DNA from: Meconema thalassinum
Taxonomy: Eukaryota > Arthropoda > Insecta > Orthoptera > Tettigoniidae
Length of the DNA: 64,000 bases
Direction: 5' to 3'
Assembly: GCA_946902985.2 (NCBI GenBank)
Contig: OX336388.2
Coordinates: forward strand, 1,506,002,545 to 1,506,066,544
The notes beneath the pieces are model-generated. The model was not told the origin of the DNA, made no database searches, and saw only the letters and a list, made by a program, of their open reading frames with translations. Every line of letters starts with the position of its first letter. The stretch's first letter is position 1. Both the position numbers and the translations under genes were made by a program. Shown here one piece after another: positions 42,905-54,956 of the stretch.

Positions 42905-43147
42905 GTAATGATGATGATCATGTGGCCTCCTGTGAGGCCGAGTGCAGATCTTTCTAATTGACGCCCGTGGGCGACCAGTGCGTCGTAATGAGGATGAAGT
43001 GATGATGAAGACGGCACATACACCTAGTCCCCGAGCCACGAGAATTAACCCCAGGTGATTAAAATCCCTGATGGTCCGGCCAGGAATCGAACCCGGGACA
43101 CGGTGGACCAAAGCCTAGCGCGCTAACCATTTAGCCACGGAGTCGGA
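42905..43147 (-). mobile_element. tRNA-derived SINE (type e)
   Basis: On minus: GACTCCGTGGCTAAATGGTT head, B box CCCGGGTTCGATTCCTGG, GTGCCGTCTTCATCATCACT, GACGCACTGGTCGCC, GATCTGCACTCGGCC and a GATCATCATCATT tail. Its end resembles the end of 62338-62653. Confidence 0.85.
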
Positions 43148-44168
43148 CATTAACAAACAGAATAATACAAAACTAGTGTGTGCACCAAAATGTAAGAATC
43201 CCACTGTTTTACACACAATAGTCTGAACAAGATAGCATAACAATAATTGAACCAGAGTAAACTCATCAGCCGAACTTGTCGTGCAGTGGCTAAAATTTAC
43301 GGGAGTCACTTCTCAGGTCTAGTTTCAATAGATACTCTTAAGAATTATTCGCCAATATAGCCTACCAATATTTCACCTATTTTAAAATTAATCCCTAGGT
43401 TAGTAAATGGACTTAATATTGAACATTGGTACAACACTTAGAAGGCATTTATCTTAATTTGGTAGCACTAACTTTACTCAGTAAGAAGAACTGTCCAATT
43501 TTCTTGTGGAAGGCGCAATTTTCACCAATTTGGACGAAAATATATTCAGGTATTTAGACAGCCAAACCGGTCAACAGACTTTCCAAACAGTCTATTTTAA
43601 TGAGAAGAAACAAGGAAAGAAATCGTTAAAAACAGACACCAAATTACACAGGTACCGGTATACAAACAAGTTTTTTCTGAACCACATCATGAGGTAGGAC
43701 ACGATAATCTGAACCCCTAAATGAACTATATTTCTGTGATCTGTTCATAGATAGACTAATAAACCGTGTTCTTCGAAGTACACTAATTCCAGTTTTTATT
43801 GCGTTGCGAATATTTGCACTTACCACAGTTTTGAATCCTGTGTATTAGATGATTAAGAAATCTGTTGGGCAAATCCCAGTGATGGGTGACAGAGGTAAAC
43901 TAACTACTGGATAGAAAGTGAAGGAAATAAGGGAATCGTAGCAACTGCCATTACTTGGTTTGAACTCAACGCCTTCTGAAAGAGTGAACCAAAATTGTCA
44001 GGATTAACCTTCCATCGGCCACACGTGTGTGAGAATGATACAAGCGCGCCTTTTTCCAGCGTCATTGTTGGGCGAGAAATTCGGTAGACTGCACCATCCC
44101 AGTACCTGCCTGGCTACTTCCCGCCAGTGTCTCGCAAAGCCTTCGTGCAGTAAGTTTGTGTGTTGCTT
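43148..44168. other. Unassigned sequence
   Basis: Only short frames; no repeat partner seen. Confidence 0.4.
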
Positions 44169-44936
44169 TTAGCCTATTTTCGATTTTTGCAAAAAATGAA
44201 AGTAGACTTATGAGATCACTACAGGGCCAAAAATTGTGTGTCTGTCTGTGTGTGTGTATGTGTGTGTGTGAGTCTGTGTGTGTGTGTGTGTGAGTGTGTG
44301 TACTCTGAATGTCTGTCCCCCCCTATCAATTCGAAAACGGTGAAACCGAATTGAACGAAATTTGGTACAGAGGTAGAACAAGCAAAGGGCACCTCAGTGT
44401 CATGTTTTATATCGCCGCCATCTTTACCAAAACTGAATGGCGGCCACTCAAACGTTCAAAACGTAAAATCAAATAGCGACTAACCAAATTATAAGGACGC
44501 GTCTTGTGACCAAACTACAAGGTCATCCGCCGAACCATTTCAGGATGGTGGCCATGCGAATTATGCAAACTTTATAATCCATATCATGGGACCCACCAGT
44601 TCGGATTATCGAGCCGAGAATCGATTTAACTGTTCTAAAGGAAGAGGCACGTTCGAAATTAAAAGTTTAATTTGTAATACTATAGTGTAGAAGTGATTTT
44701 ATAAAGCTGAGCCGTCTCGGTAAGAAGACAAGATGGCAGCGGATATCTTGTGCCGGACTTATATTTCACTAATTTGAGTATTGCATGCAATATAGCGTAC
44801 TGATACAAAATAAATAAACTTTGTATGAAATGCTTTATAAATAAATAATATACTCCACTGATGAAATCGTTTAGTCTAAATCATTATTTGCTAACAAGTT
44901 ATATGTAAGTCATTTTATATAGAACGAATTTCGATG

Positions 44937-45005
44937 GCACAAATGGCTCCGTGGTAAAGCGTTGGCCAGTCACTCATGTGCCTATGGTTCAAACCCCATC
45001 AGAGT
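44937..45005 (+). repeat. tRNA-like stretch in family C (C2)
   Basis: TGGCTCCGTGGTAAAGCGTT and ATGGTTCAAACCCC correspond to 28655-28715. Confidence 0.5.
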
Positions 45006-45038
45006 TATTTTTTTTTTGCTTGAAATGTTATATATTTA

Positions 45039-46637
45039 CTAGCAGAAGTACCCATTCTTCGAACGGTCTTCGGTATTAATTAGACGTAATCAATTGAGCT
45101 ACTGTTGCAATGGTTAGATACTTGGAACCTGTTTCTCGAAAAAGAAAAGTGATTAGTTACAATATGCTCTGAAACTGAATTTACCTAACGTGTACTTCCG
45201 GACGTGAAAAATAATAAAAATGAAAACCTCGTAGACGAAACGCAATACACGTCAAATAAAACTGACCTTCACTGTTGTGTCAAGTCCCCATCCAGAGGAA
45301 GACCCCTTTAATAATTTATAATGGCTTTTGGTGCATGAAAATTCAGGCTTTTTAGACTCCAATGGCCCAAATTCCTAAAAAAAAAGAAAAAAAACTACTG
45401 TATTTCAATTCAGGAATTTTTGAAAATAATGTTTCTGTGTGGAGATATAATAGACCTTCTGTACGACATAACGCACATTTAAGTCGTGTGAAAAATCTAG
45501 GGTACCCCTTGACCCCCTTAAACGCAGTGATGAATTTTACAGTTTTAGTTGATTCCGTAATAACCTTATGGCCATTTGCAACATTCACAGAAATTTAATA
45601 AAAGGAGTGGCTTTACTTCTTGCAGAAATAGATGGAAAGTTGGATGTCACCTTTTCAGATATTGTTGTCATGGTTACTGGCTTGCATTCCTTCATTAGTT
45701 TATTAAATGAAATTAGTTTTCTGGGAATATCTCAGAAACTGTTGGTTTTAGAGCCTTAAAATTTACTTTTCGGGGACCCTTTACTGCTATTTAGGGGCAC
45801 CGAGTTTTGTTTCTGACACCAAGGGGCTGAAAATATGCTTTGTCTCGTCGTTGTAGGCCGTAGTATAATAATAATAATTATAATAATAATATGAAAATAT
45901 ATGGATAAGGATATAATAGACCTTCCGTACCACACCCGCACGTGTAAATCGCGTGAAAAAAATCTAGAATACACCTTGACACCCTTAAGAGCATTATATG
46001 ACATTGATGAATTTTACAGCTTAATTTGGTTCCGTTATAACCTTATAGCCGTTTGCAAACTATCTCAGTAATGTAATAAATGGAATTGTATGGAATTGTA
46101 TTGCGTCTTACAGCAATAGATGGACCAGTGAGATTCCGATGCCATGGTAACCGGCTAGCATTCTTTCGTTATTGTATTAAATGAAATTAGTTTTCTGGAA
46201 ATATCTCAAAAACTGTTGGTTTTAGGGCCTTAAAATGTGGTTATCGGGGGCCCTTTTCGTTTCTCACATTGAGGGGCTGAAAATGAGCTTTGTCTCGCCC
46301 GTCTACGCCTATTTCAGCAAGTGTTTTAAGGGGGTAGGCCCCCATTTATTGGAGCTACAGAGAAGAGTTACATCAATGATTAGTGTCGTGCCTCTGAAGG
46401 ATATCTGTACCAAATTTTTCGTTGATCCACCCAGCCGTTCTCGAGTTATAAGGGAACATACTTGTCCACAGACAAACAGACAGACAGACAGGCATACATG
46501 CAGACAGACAGACAGACAAAAAATTTATTTTCGCACGCATCCGTCATAAAACAGTCTGAAACGCGTAAATAACGCAAATTTCCGTAGAAATTCAGAAAAA
46601 ACAGACAAACTTTCATTCTTATATATATATAGAGAGA
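45039..46637 (-). mobile_element. Canonical non-autonomous Helitron
   Basis: Minus orientation: 5' TCTCTCTATATATATATAAG from 46637, 3' ...GGGTACTTCTGCTAG ending at 45039, preceded by A and followed by T. A six-pair hairpin CCGTTC/GAATGG (one G-T) with loop GAA sits about 10 nt before CTAG. The flanks join as TATATTTA^TTGTTTTG on plus, which is the sequence found uninterrupted in C1 (28605-28620), so both ends are confirmed. No Rep or helicase motif; 78-codon frames inside have no known domain. Confidence 0.9.
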
Positions 46638-47295
46638 TTGTTTTGTAATGATTCAGACGTTTTAAAATTAAGCGTTATATTGTGGATATTACGGTGGAAA
46701 AAAAAATATAATTAAAGCATAATTCACCAGCAGATTTGCTCGAGACATCTAGCAGCCAAAAAGGTAACTGCACGCCGGCCTACTTATTAACTTCAAGATT
46801 TTATTGAAAAGGTTCTTCTTATGGCCACTAGAATGCACTCGCCCTGTTAGGGTTATATTGTTCGATACATCTCCACTAGATGTCACGACTGGTCTACGTG
46901 GGACTCCATTGGTTAGTACCGTATACCATTGGCATTCTATGCGCATCGAACTTGAAGAATGGCAAGATGATACTACGATAAATTTTTACTTTTTATTTTA
47001 AAGGGTTTGTAACAGCCTATTGTGCGTTATTTGAAAATGTTATCTGAAGTACAGAACAAAACGATTTCACATAGTAACTGAATTCTAGCCGTTGGTGCTA
47101 GTTCAGGTTATTACTTAATACTTTAATTTCAGGCAAATAGCAATCGAAAATATCCACATAGTTTGTATACACACGTCTCTGTAGGGTCATGGAAAGATTT
47201 GTTAATTCAATTAGGGTTGTGAAAGCCATGCACAACCAGACGTGTAAATACATGCCTCAACTCAAAGTGGGATGTTGTCCACGGCAGGTCGATTA

Positions 47296-47536
47296 TGTAA
47301 TAATAACAATAATAATAATGTTATTTGTTTTACGTCCCTTTTAACTACTGCTGCTTTTAGATACGCCGGGGTGCCGGAATTTTGGCCCGAAGGGGATCTA
47401 TACGTGCCAGTAAATCTACTGACACGGCTCCCTCGCATTTGTGCACCCTCAAATGCCAGCTGACTGCGCCAGGATACGAACCTGCAACCTAGGACCCAGC
47501 AAGCAAGAACATTACCGCTGAGCCACGCAGCCAGTC
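47296..47536 (-). mobile_element. Type d SINE embedded in family C (C2)
   Basis: Same position as in C1; (ATT)n tail at about 47296-47318 in plus reading, B box GCAGGTTCGTATCCTGG on minus. Confidence 0.85.
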
Positions 47537-48031
47537 CGGTCGATTTTGTCTCCAGATCCATAACATTCTTGAGATACTTCTTATCTATCTTTCTTCAATG
47601 ATGGTAGTAGTTTTTTTCTAGGTTGTGGCGTTTGGTAGAGGTAAATAGTTTCTAAGGTCTTCAACCAAGAAATGATTCTATTATACTATTTGATAATAAC
47701 AACGAGTTATAACTATACTCATACATTTAGGAGAAAGTAGGCTATATGTTCTTTACTGAACATCTTGTTTCTTTATCAGATTGATACATTGTGACATAAT
47801 TTTATTTTAATTTTTATTCTTGTTCATACTCTCTGCATGCTTCACTACAAAGGCAGTAGGCTACTACATGCACTTACAATACATTTTTACAAATGAACAA
47901 AAAAAAGTAGCCTACATTCTAATAATTAAATGTCTAGATGACTGTTAATCTTAACAATATCAAACAATATTAGTCTTCGTTTTTCCTAAGAGCTTGAAAA
48001 CCCAGAGCATTAACAAATTTAGAAAACTCTT

Positions 48032-48406
48032 TTAAATACTTTTTAATAGCACAGATTTCTGCATCGGCCAGTTATCGTCTCTATTGACGCTATTTATGAA
48101 GAATTTCCTAATATTTTTCACTTCACAGCACACGAAGATTATATGATCTATAGTCTGAGGGTTGCTTTTACAGGAACACTCAGGACTACGTATAATTTTA
48201 AGCGTGTGTAAGTACGAAGCAATATTTTCATGTCCAGTCAGTTTTGCAGTCACATTAGGTGATGATTTTTTTTAAACGTTGAGATGGTTATTCTATCGAA
48301 ACAAACCTCACTTAATTTTGCAGCTTCCTTTGCAATTTTATCAGCCAGTTCATCGCCTGCTATACCTGCATGCACCTTAACCCGTTCAAATTTTACTATC
48401 CAATTT
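48032..48406 (-). pseudogene. LINE RNase H end and C-terminal cysteine motif
   Basis: Right after the insert the minus strand reads WIVKFERVKVHAGIAGDELA, then DKIAKEAAK, the end of RNase H. Next come HLM then LTGHENIASYLHTLKI and CSCKSNPQTIDHIIFVC (C-x-C...H...C), typical of the C-terminus of this LINE group. A small shift lies near 48260. Confidence 0.82.
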
Positions 48407-49934
48407 TTAGCCTATTTTCAATTTTGAAAAAAAAAAAAAAGGCTTATGAGATCACCTTTTGTGCGTGTGTGTGTGCGTGTGTGTGTGAAGTGTGTGTGTG
48501 TGTGTGTGTGTCCCCTAATAACTTCTAAATGACTGGAGCGATTTCAATGAAACTCAGTAAGTTCATAGCACTATTCCGGGTGACCCCGACCGTGCTTTTC
48601 AAATTTGTTTACGTCTCACCAATCCAACATGGCGGCTGTGCGAAATATTTCACCAGCATTCAATATCTCCGAAACTATTTCCGATATCACCCTGGAATTT
48701 TTACGGTGATAAAGGGAACTACTAGACGTTCGCCTATGTGACTTTTGAAAAACTGGTAACTACAAAACCAACATGGCGGCCACGCGAATTTGCGACTTTA
48801 AAATAGACGTTTCTCGCGATTTAACCAACCAAACGCAATAAAACTTGGTACAGTGTATGTTTATACACATTGTAATGCATCGACATCTAACTTCGTTGAC
48901 TTGTTTACATAACCACAAGATGGCGGATATGCGAATATTTCACCGGCATTCTATATCTCTGAAACTATTATCGGTATCACCCTGAAATTTTGTACAGAGA
49001 TAAAGGACACTACTGGAAGGTCATCTATATGACATTCAAAAACCTGTTACCTACAAAACGAACATGGCGGCCAAGAGAATTTGAAAATTTTAAATAGACC
49101 TTTCTCGCGATTTAATGTTCCAAACACAATGAAATCTGGTACAGGAAATGTTTATACACATTGTAATGCACTGGTATCTAATTTAGTTCAATTGTTTACA
49201 TAACCTCAAGATGGCGGATGTGGGAATTTTAAAATTAAGTTTTTATTTCTTGTGTCGTAATCATGCGATCGAACTGAAAGTTTGAATAATGAACCTGCGC
49301 AATAATTTTCCTTTAATGGTACATGACTCTATGGCCTATACATTTAAAAATCCAGCTTGGCGACCATCCGAAATATTTAGACGGTTCTGAATATCTACGA
49401 ATCTATTATAGCAATCAAACCATTTGTTTTATGATCATAGGGGCTATGAACTTAAGTTCACCTATAGGACTTTAAATAACCTGGTGATCACAAATCCAAC
49501 ATGGCGGCGACGCGAAGTATAAATAGTCACATGGACGTTTCTCGCAATTTAACCATCCGATTGCAGTGACACTTGGTACTGTAAATCGATATACAAATGT
49601 TAATCTACTGGCATCTAATTTATTGTAATTGTTTCCATAACCACAAGATGGCAGCTGTGCGTAAATTTAAAATATCCTTGTTATTTCGTGTGACCTAATC
49701 ATGCGATTAAGTTTGAATGCTACACGTACACAATAACCTTCTTGTAACAGTACGTAACTCTAGGACCTACATATATAAAATCCAACATGGCTACCATCCG
49801 AAATATTTAGTCGGTTCTCAATATCTACGAATCTATTACAGCAATCAAACTGAAATTTTTATGTTGCTAGTGGCAGTTAACATAAGTAGGATATATGAAA
49901 ATAGGCTGTATATTTCTTCACGGAACTACTTGTT
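48407..49934 (-). mobile_element. Helentron-like family D element (D3), complete
   Basis: 1528 bp on minus: 5' AACAAGTAGTTCCGTGAAGA, then AGCCTATTTTC; internal repeats with (A/C)AAGATGGCGG landmarks (48915, 49208, about 290 bp apart, and a diverged one near 49645); CA microsatellite; CTCATAAGCC; 3' arm GAAAATAGGCTAA. Interrupts the RNase H domain of the LINE. Confidence 0.87.
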
Positions 49935-50196
49935 TCTTTTTAGAATAGCTGTAGTTCTTCTCAATTAGTTGGTTATGATTTCTGAAGTCCGCAATGGAAT
50001 CAATTGCTATCTTACTACCTGTGTAAATAATTATTTTCTTATCTTCAACATCCTCTGTCCTAGTAGTTTCTACGATTTCCAGAGATTTTAGTATGGCTAA
50101 TTGCTCCGCCTGATTATTCGAACAGTTGTCTTGCAGTCTATATTTCAATTGGTCTATTAATTCATGTGATCTGAATATAGCTATGCCAGCTCCCAC
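49918..50196 (-). pseudogene. LINE RNase H domain, N-terminal part
   Basis: VGAGIAIFRS, NNQAEQLAILKSLEIV (catalytic E) and IIIYTGSKIAIDSI, where the usual YTDS aspartate is replaced by G. The frame runs into the family D insert at 49934, so its last codons are not LINE sequence. The rest of the domain is at 48404. Confidence 0.82.
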
Positions 50197-50669
50197 TCCT
50201 TCTTTACTTCTGCTTCCATCTGTGTAAATTTTCCATTTTCGTAATTCGTAGTTGTTTTTCCTGACTTGATTTTGTATAGAGTAACAATCACTTTATCCAT
50301 TATATCTATAAGAGTAATTCCTGTAATAATGCACAGTGCCTCATGACATACAGTGCGGTACGATTTTGCTATTCTCAAGAGAATAATTCTTTGCACTCTC
50401 ACGTATTTAATCAGATTACATTTCTTTTCTGGGGATTCAATACAGATCGGAGCAGCATATAACATCATTGGCAATATTGCTCCTTTATATATTGTTTCCA
50501 TACCCTGGTGTTTTAGACCGCATCCTATTCTAGCCGATTTCGATAATGCGTTTATTAATTTAATACATTTTTCACTAACTATATTGATGTGGTCATTGAA
50601 CTTAAAGCGAGAGTCTATAGTTTTTCGTAGATACATCGTATCTACTTGTACAAGAAGTTTCCAATTCAT
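50181..50669 (-). pseudogene. LINE thumb and connection region
   Basis: Continues the same protein in another frame: VDTMYLRKTIDSRFKFNDHI is the YLG-x3-D block of these RTs, followed by GMETIYKGAILPMMLYAAPI and RIAKSYRTVCHEALCIITGI, the conserved TVSHEALCVIAG-like segment of R1/LOA/I elements. Confidence 0.82.
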
Positions 50670-50676
50670 AAATATA

Positions 50677-51006
50677 TCAATTAATTGTCTTCTTTGCTTT
50701 TCTTCTTCTTGATATTAGAATAACTCTTGACTTACTTTCATTAAAACGGATTTTGTTTTCTGCTGACCACTTATTAACTTTCCGTAATTCCATATTCACA
50801 ATATTTTCTGCTTCAATTTCAGTTTCAGCCCTGACTGCAATTATAAGGTCATCAGCAAAAGCTATAGCTTTGGTGTTTTTACCGTATTCCAAACTGAGCA
50901 GTGCATTATACTGTACATTCCAGTACCCCGGTCCACAACATGAACCTTGAGGACATCCTTTATTAACTACTGTTACATAATGTAAATTATTATATTTTGT
51001 TCCCAA
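50677..51006 (-). pseudogene. LINE reverse transcriptase palm (R1/LOA-type)
   Basis: VNKGCPQGSCCGPGYWNVQY, then AFADDLIIAVRAETEIEAEN, the RT motif with catalytic FADD, and a WSAENKIRFNESKSRVI thumb-proximal block. Upstream sequence is missing (5' truncation near 51050). A frameshift follows at about 50670. Confidence 0.87.
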
Positions 51007-51050
51007 AATACACCATGTAGCATCGATGAAACAAACAAAACAATAAATTA

Positions 51051-52140
51051 TAGAATGATAATAAAAGTTTAATTTTACATTGTAACGTTTGTGCCTATCA
51101 GTAATGGAGATTAATTTACTAATTTGCGGTATTAAAGAAGGATTTCCAGCCGGTCAACACAAATTCGCACATTTGTTAGCTCGATAACTTACAGAATCGT
51201 GGCACTAGCCGAAGTGCCAGGCACTATCGGCGACTTGACAAGATGTGTGACGATTTGACCGACTGGAAATATATCTTTAACAGAACTACGCAACACTGAA
51301 AAATGGCTCCTATCACTTCAATAACTTACTGTATCATGACGTGCTTTCCGAAGTTTTACTAAAATATTTTGTATTTTCCAAAATATTCAATAAAACCTGA
51401 ATGTAATATGATAAATAAAGTATATCAAAAACTTAAACAAGCACGTGCCGAGGCCTAGAATCTATTTAAAATACGTGTAGCAGATTAGTACATTACGACC
51501 GCTGCCGCCACCCATTCTCTGCATTAAGTGACGTACACTGTTTGGAAATGTACATTTACATGAACAAAGCAAATATTTAATGAAACTATAGTACGTCCTT
51601 GAAAGGAAACTTCACAAGCCATGTCTAAATTATGTGTTGTTAAAACACTGCAATACTTGGGTGTGATTTCAAGTCAAAACTTAATGTATTATTTTAATAC
51701 ATTGTGACCGTTCCGTAACAATTTAATGTTGTGACCGACGTAATATTGAATGGTCACTATTGGGTCTCAAATAATACCGGATCCTAAAGTTGAATTACAT
51801 TGCCAAAGTATAAAGAACTGATTTTCTAATTCGGTTTCAGTCTTGGCCTGAGTTGGTGCCATGGTATTTGAATAAGACTGTCTTCATTTAGGTAGTAGGA
51901 CTGGTACCTTACATCGATTAATTTTAGTTAACGAACAATCGTTTAATTGAAGGTGAAAGAACGACTATTACCACATATAGCGATTAATCGACAGTGCGTT
52001 TAATCAATTAATCGATAGGTCTTTGTTGAATGTGTAATCGAATATTTCATTAATTGTTTTGTCGGTTAATCGATGTGGTTGCGCCTTTCACTACGCTCTC
52101 ACAGAAGCAAAACAGACATTTATTTAATTAAAATACGTTT
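51051..52140. other. Unassigned sequence; ATTAATCGAT-type motifs near the end
   Basis: Four copies of ATCGATTAAT or its complement, or near matches, occur at 51914-52075. Nothing else recognised. Confidence 0.4.
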
Positions 52141-53057
52141 TATGTTCGACAATGTCGAAATATAAACATTATGTGTCAGAAAACTGTATCATACTGATGG
52201 TCATTATAACACTTTTCCATTACGACACAGTTTCTCCAGACAATCAGAGCTCATTCATTGACCAATTAGGTAAGGATACCTTCGTGCATGCGCTCGAAAT
52301 CCAACATGTCGGACATAAACACAGCATCATTCTATAGAAATTACCGACATGGAATACGCACCGTCCGTATGCTCGCGTAAATAAACTGGCGAATATGAGA
52401 CAAGAAATAGCACTGTACCTTAATATCCCCAACTCCAATTTCTACACAGTGCATTGCTTTCAAACGACTTTGGTGATAATATTAGTGAATCCTATAGAGA
52501 TGGACGGCAGGCTGTAAACATATGGCCTGCATATGGCATTGCAAGCACACAGAGTGCATGAGTCGGTCTGACAAAGAACTTGAAAAACAGAGATATCATA
52601 CCCAGCGCTTGCACTCCGATCACAAAATTCAAAGGGGCGTGGTGGCGCAGCGGTCAAGCTGTATGCTTCTCACCAAGGCGGACCGGGTTCGATTCCCGGT
52701 CAATGCATGTGAGATTTTCGATGTGAAATGCCATGTCCTGTGGTTCGGATTCCACGTAAATCGGAGGTCCCGTGGCTTATGATCGCGAGATTAACGGTCA
52801 CGTTAAACTACAAACTTCCTTTTTACAAAATTCAAGTGGCTGACTCTCAACAGATATTCATGAATATTTATGTTACAACATATAATAAAGTTACAATTAA
52901 CGTCGAATATAAACAGTAGTATGCAACTCGCCTATAATGGTAATTAAGACACTCGTTTGGAAATTAAAAAACTCGCTTACGCTCGTTTTATAAACATACT
53001 TCTGTCTTAATTATTGCAATTATAGGCTCGTTGCACAATGTACTATTATCGTATATT
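52141..53057 (+). repeat. Unclassified element E (E1) with a SINE inside
   Basis: Starts TATGTTCGACAATGTCG. It carries a first inverted repeat (AACTGTATCAT...ATGATGG / ...CATTACGACACAGTTT) and ends with a palindromic region (CTATAATGGTAATTAAGACA ... TGTCTTAATTATTGCAATTA) then AATGTACTATTAT. Further copies at 62727-64000. No protein; family unknown. Confidence 0.75.
52633..52824 (+). mobile_element. tRNA-derived SINE (type g) in element E1
   Basis: 192 bp with an 11 bp target duplication ACAAAATTCAA (52622-52632; 52825-52835). Head GGGGCGTGGTGGCGCAGCGG, a perfect T arm (CCGGG-TTCGATT-CCCGG), a body containing GGTCCCGTGGCTTATGATCG, and a T-rich end. Confidence 0.9.
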
Positions 53058-54956
53058 TTATATGTACCTTTGTGACAATTAGGCTAAAACGAAGTAAAAC
53101 AATAATTTACCTGCCCTTAATGGCAAACATTGAAGAAGAATTCAAAATATTTGCTTTAAACTCTTCGTTTCCTTAAATCGAAACCTTTCTCAATTTGATT
53201 GATGTTTGTGCTTCCACTGTTACTGAATCTTATTTGGTTATTGTTAATATAAACAAGGAAGGAAACGTTGTATACTTAGGTAAAAAGTAACTTTTATAAA
53301 TTTATATACATCATTCCGAAAATAAGCGTAACTTGACTAGCGATGACCTCTCATTTAAACTTCTCTTCTTATGTCGTGTCTACTAACCAATTAATAGGTT
53401 CATTGGTTAGCAAATTAATCTATTATTCGGTTAGTCGAGTAATCGATAGATCGATCCGTCGATTTATCAATTAATCGTTTTCAACTAAATTCAGATTATT
53501 CGATTTATTAAACAAACATCGCTTATAACCACCATTTAGGTAGATCATTGCTCGAGCTTACTTGAAATTCACGTATTAGAATATTCTTATTGGAGCTGGT
53601 AATTGGAGATCACAGGAAATGTAATACTACCTAGATATAACATCGTTGGGAACCGCTACCGCAGTAAAACATGATTGAAAGCGTTTCATTTTACTCTCGC
53701 TTCTTTTTAACTTCCTCGTAGCAATTTCCCCGAGAAGATGGCTTGTTCCTTAGGCGCTTTAATGTTATAACAATATACTGGTCCTTTCGTAGCTCCTGAA
53801 TTTCATGGACAACACACCAACAAAAAATATGCGTCATGTTATCCGATGTTATTTTTATAACCCTACTTAGAGTAATTTTCTCCATTAAGTTCTTACAAGT
53901 TTTCTCATAAGGAATTGCGTGGGGAAATTCTCGAAATTGCAGATTCTGAGGGAAATTAATTTCGAAATGCACCTCTTTAAATCAAGTGATTTCAATCCAT
54001 GGCCCACGAATCTTTCAATAGTTCAAGAGCGGACCATCAGCTATAAAAATCTCCGAATCCTTCTGCACTAAATTCGTAAGAAACCTAGCATAATATAATA
54101 AAAACAAACAAAAACTGTGACATTCTCTATTAGCAAAGCTGCTCAATCAGTGGGAATTCTAAAAAATCATTTAACTGTCAGTTCTCTAAGATAAAAAGTA
54201 ATTAAAACTATTGGTTCATCATTTGTAAAAAATGAGGCCACAGAAACAGTTTTACTGCATTAAGTCATAAAAAGAAAAACAAATGTTTGAAATCTTGCAC
54301 CGAGTTTAATAATTTGCACATCTCTGTATGTCACCTATAAGTGAGTAGTTAGTTGTAGTACGTAGTACGCATTTCATTATCTTTTTATCACTGTCACCAT
54401 ATCATTAGGGGATGATTTTTTAATAGTTAGGCACTTAACACAATAATTATCATCATCATCATCATCATTATATTTACGACCCACTGTTTGGCTACCATGC
54501 GCACGCAACTCACTGCACTTTGTGCTCTTATGTGTCACTATACCAGGTGGCTATAGTACTCTGTACTGGGTTTCGAGAGTTTCATATTGTTACCAGGTTA
54601 ACAACAAAGGGCTCTTATATAAAACTATCTCAATGTCTAATACTGTGAACACTGATTCATTGGATCATATGCTAAGGAATATAATGCTTGCATGATTCAG
54701 ATGGCGGACATTAAAGAACAACATGAGACATTGCGTCTGAAGACAACGAACCAATCATTCAGCTTATGAGAAGAAATTCCCGAATATATTTTCTAACACT
54801 TGTAGAATAGAATTTATATTGATAACTGAAGTACGTAAGAAGCATTTGCTACATAAAATGTTTTTCGTTTTGTAAAAATTACTTCAAATTAGTTTTCTTT
54901 GTTTCAGAATCGTGCTTTTCCAACTGATCCAAGGTAAGTCTGAATCATATACAATA
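53058..54956. other. Unassigned AT-rich sequence
   Basis: A second cluster of ATTAAT/ATCGAT motifs at 53388-53515 and a (CAT)n run at about 54448-54469. The 93-codon minus frame 53691-53972 has no recognisable domain. Confidence 0.4.

Larger units (their letters stand above)
44169..47769 (-). mobile_element. Helentron-like family C element (C2), with a Helitron inside
   Basis: Inverted counterpart of 27469-29525, alignable over its length: 3' hairpin TTAGCC...TTTCGATTTTTGCAAAAAATG (44169), TG microsatellite, one family A unit, tRNA-like stretch, unique region, type d SINE, and the 5' end ATGTTCTTTACTGAACATCT (47747-47766). The extra 1.6 kb relative to C1 is the Helitron at 45039-46637. Confidence 0.85.
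47950..51050 (-). mobile_element. R1/LOA-type LINE relic split by a family D element
   Basis: Pieces 49935-51050 and about 47950-48406. Carries RT, RNase H and a C-terminal cysteine motif on minus. RNase H after RT is known for the I, R1, LOA and Tad groups, and the GCPQGS-x2-GP block fits R1/LOA. The inserted element is 48407-49934. Confidence 0.82.

Noticed and set aside
53691..53972. 93-codon minus frame as a possible host gene
   Set aside because: Plain AT-rich open frame without recognisable domain.
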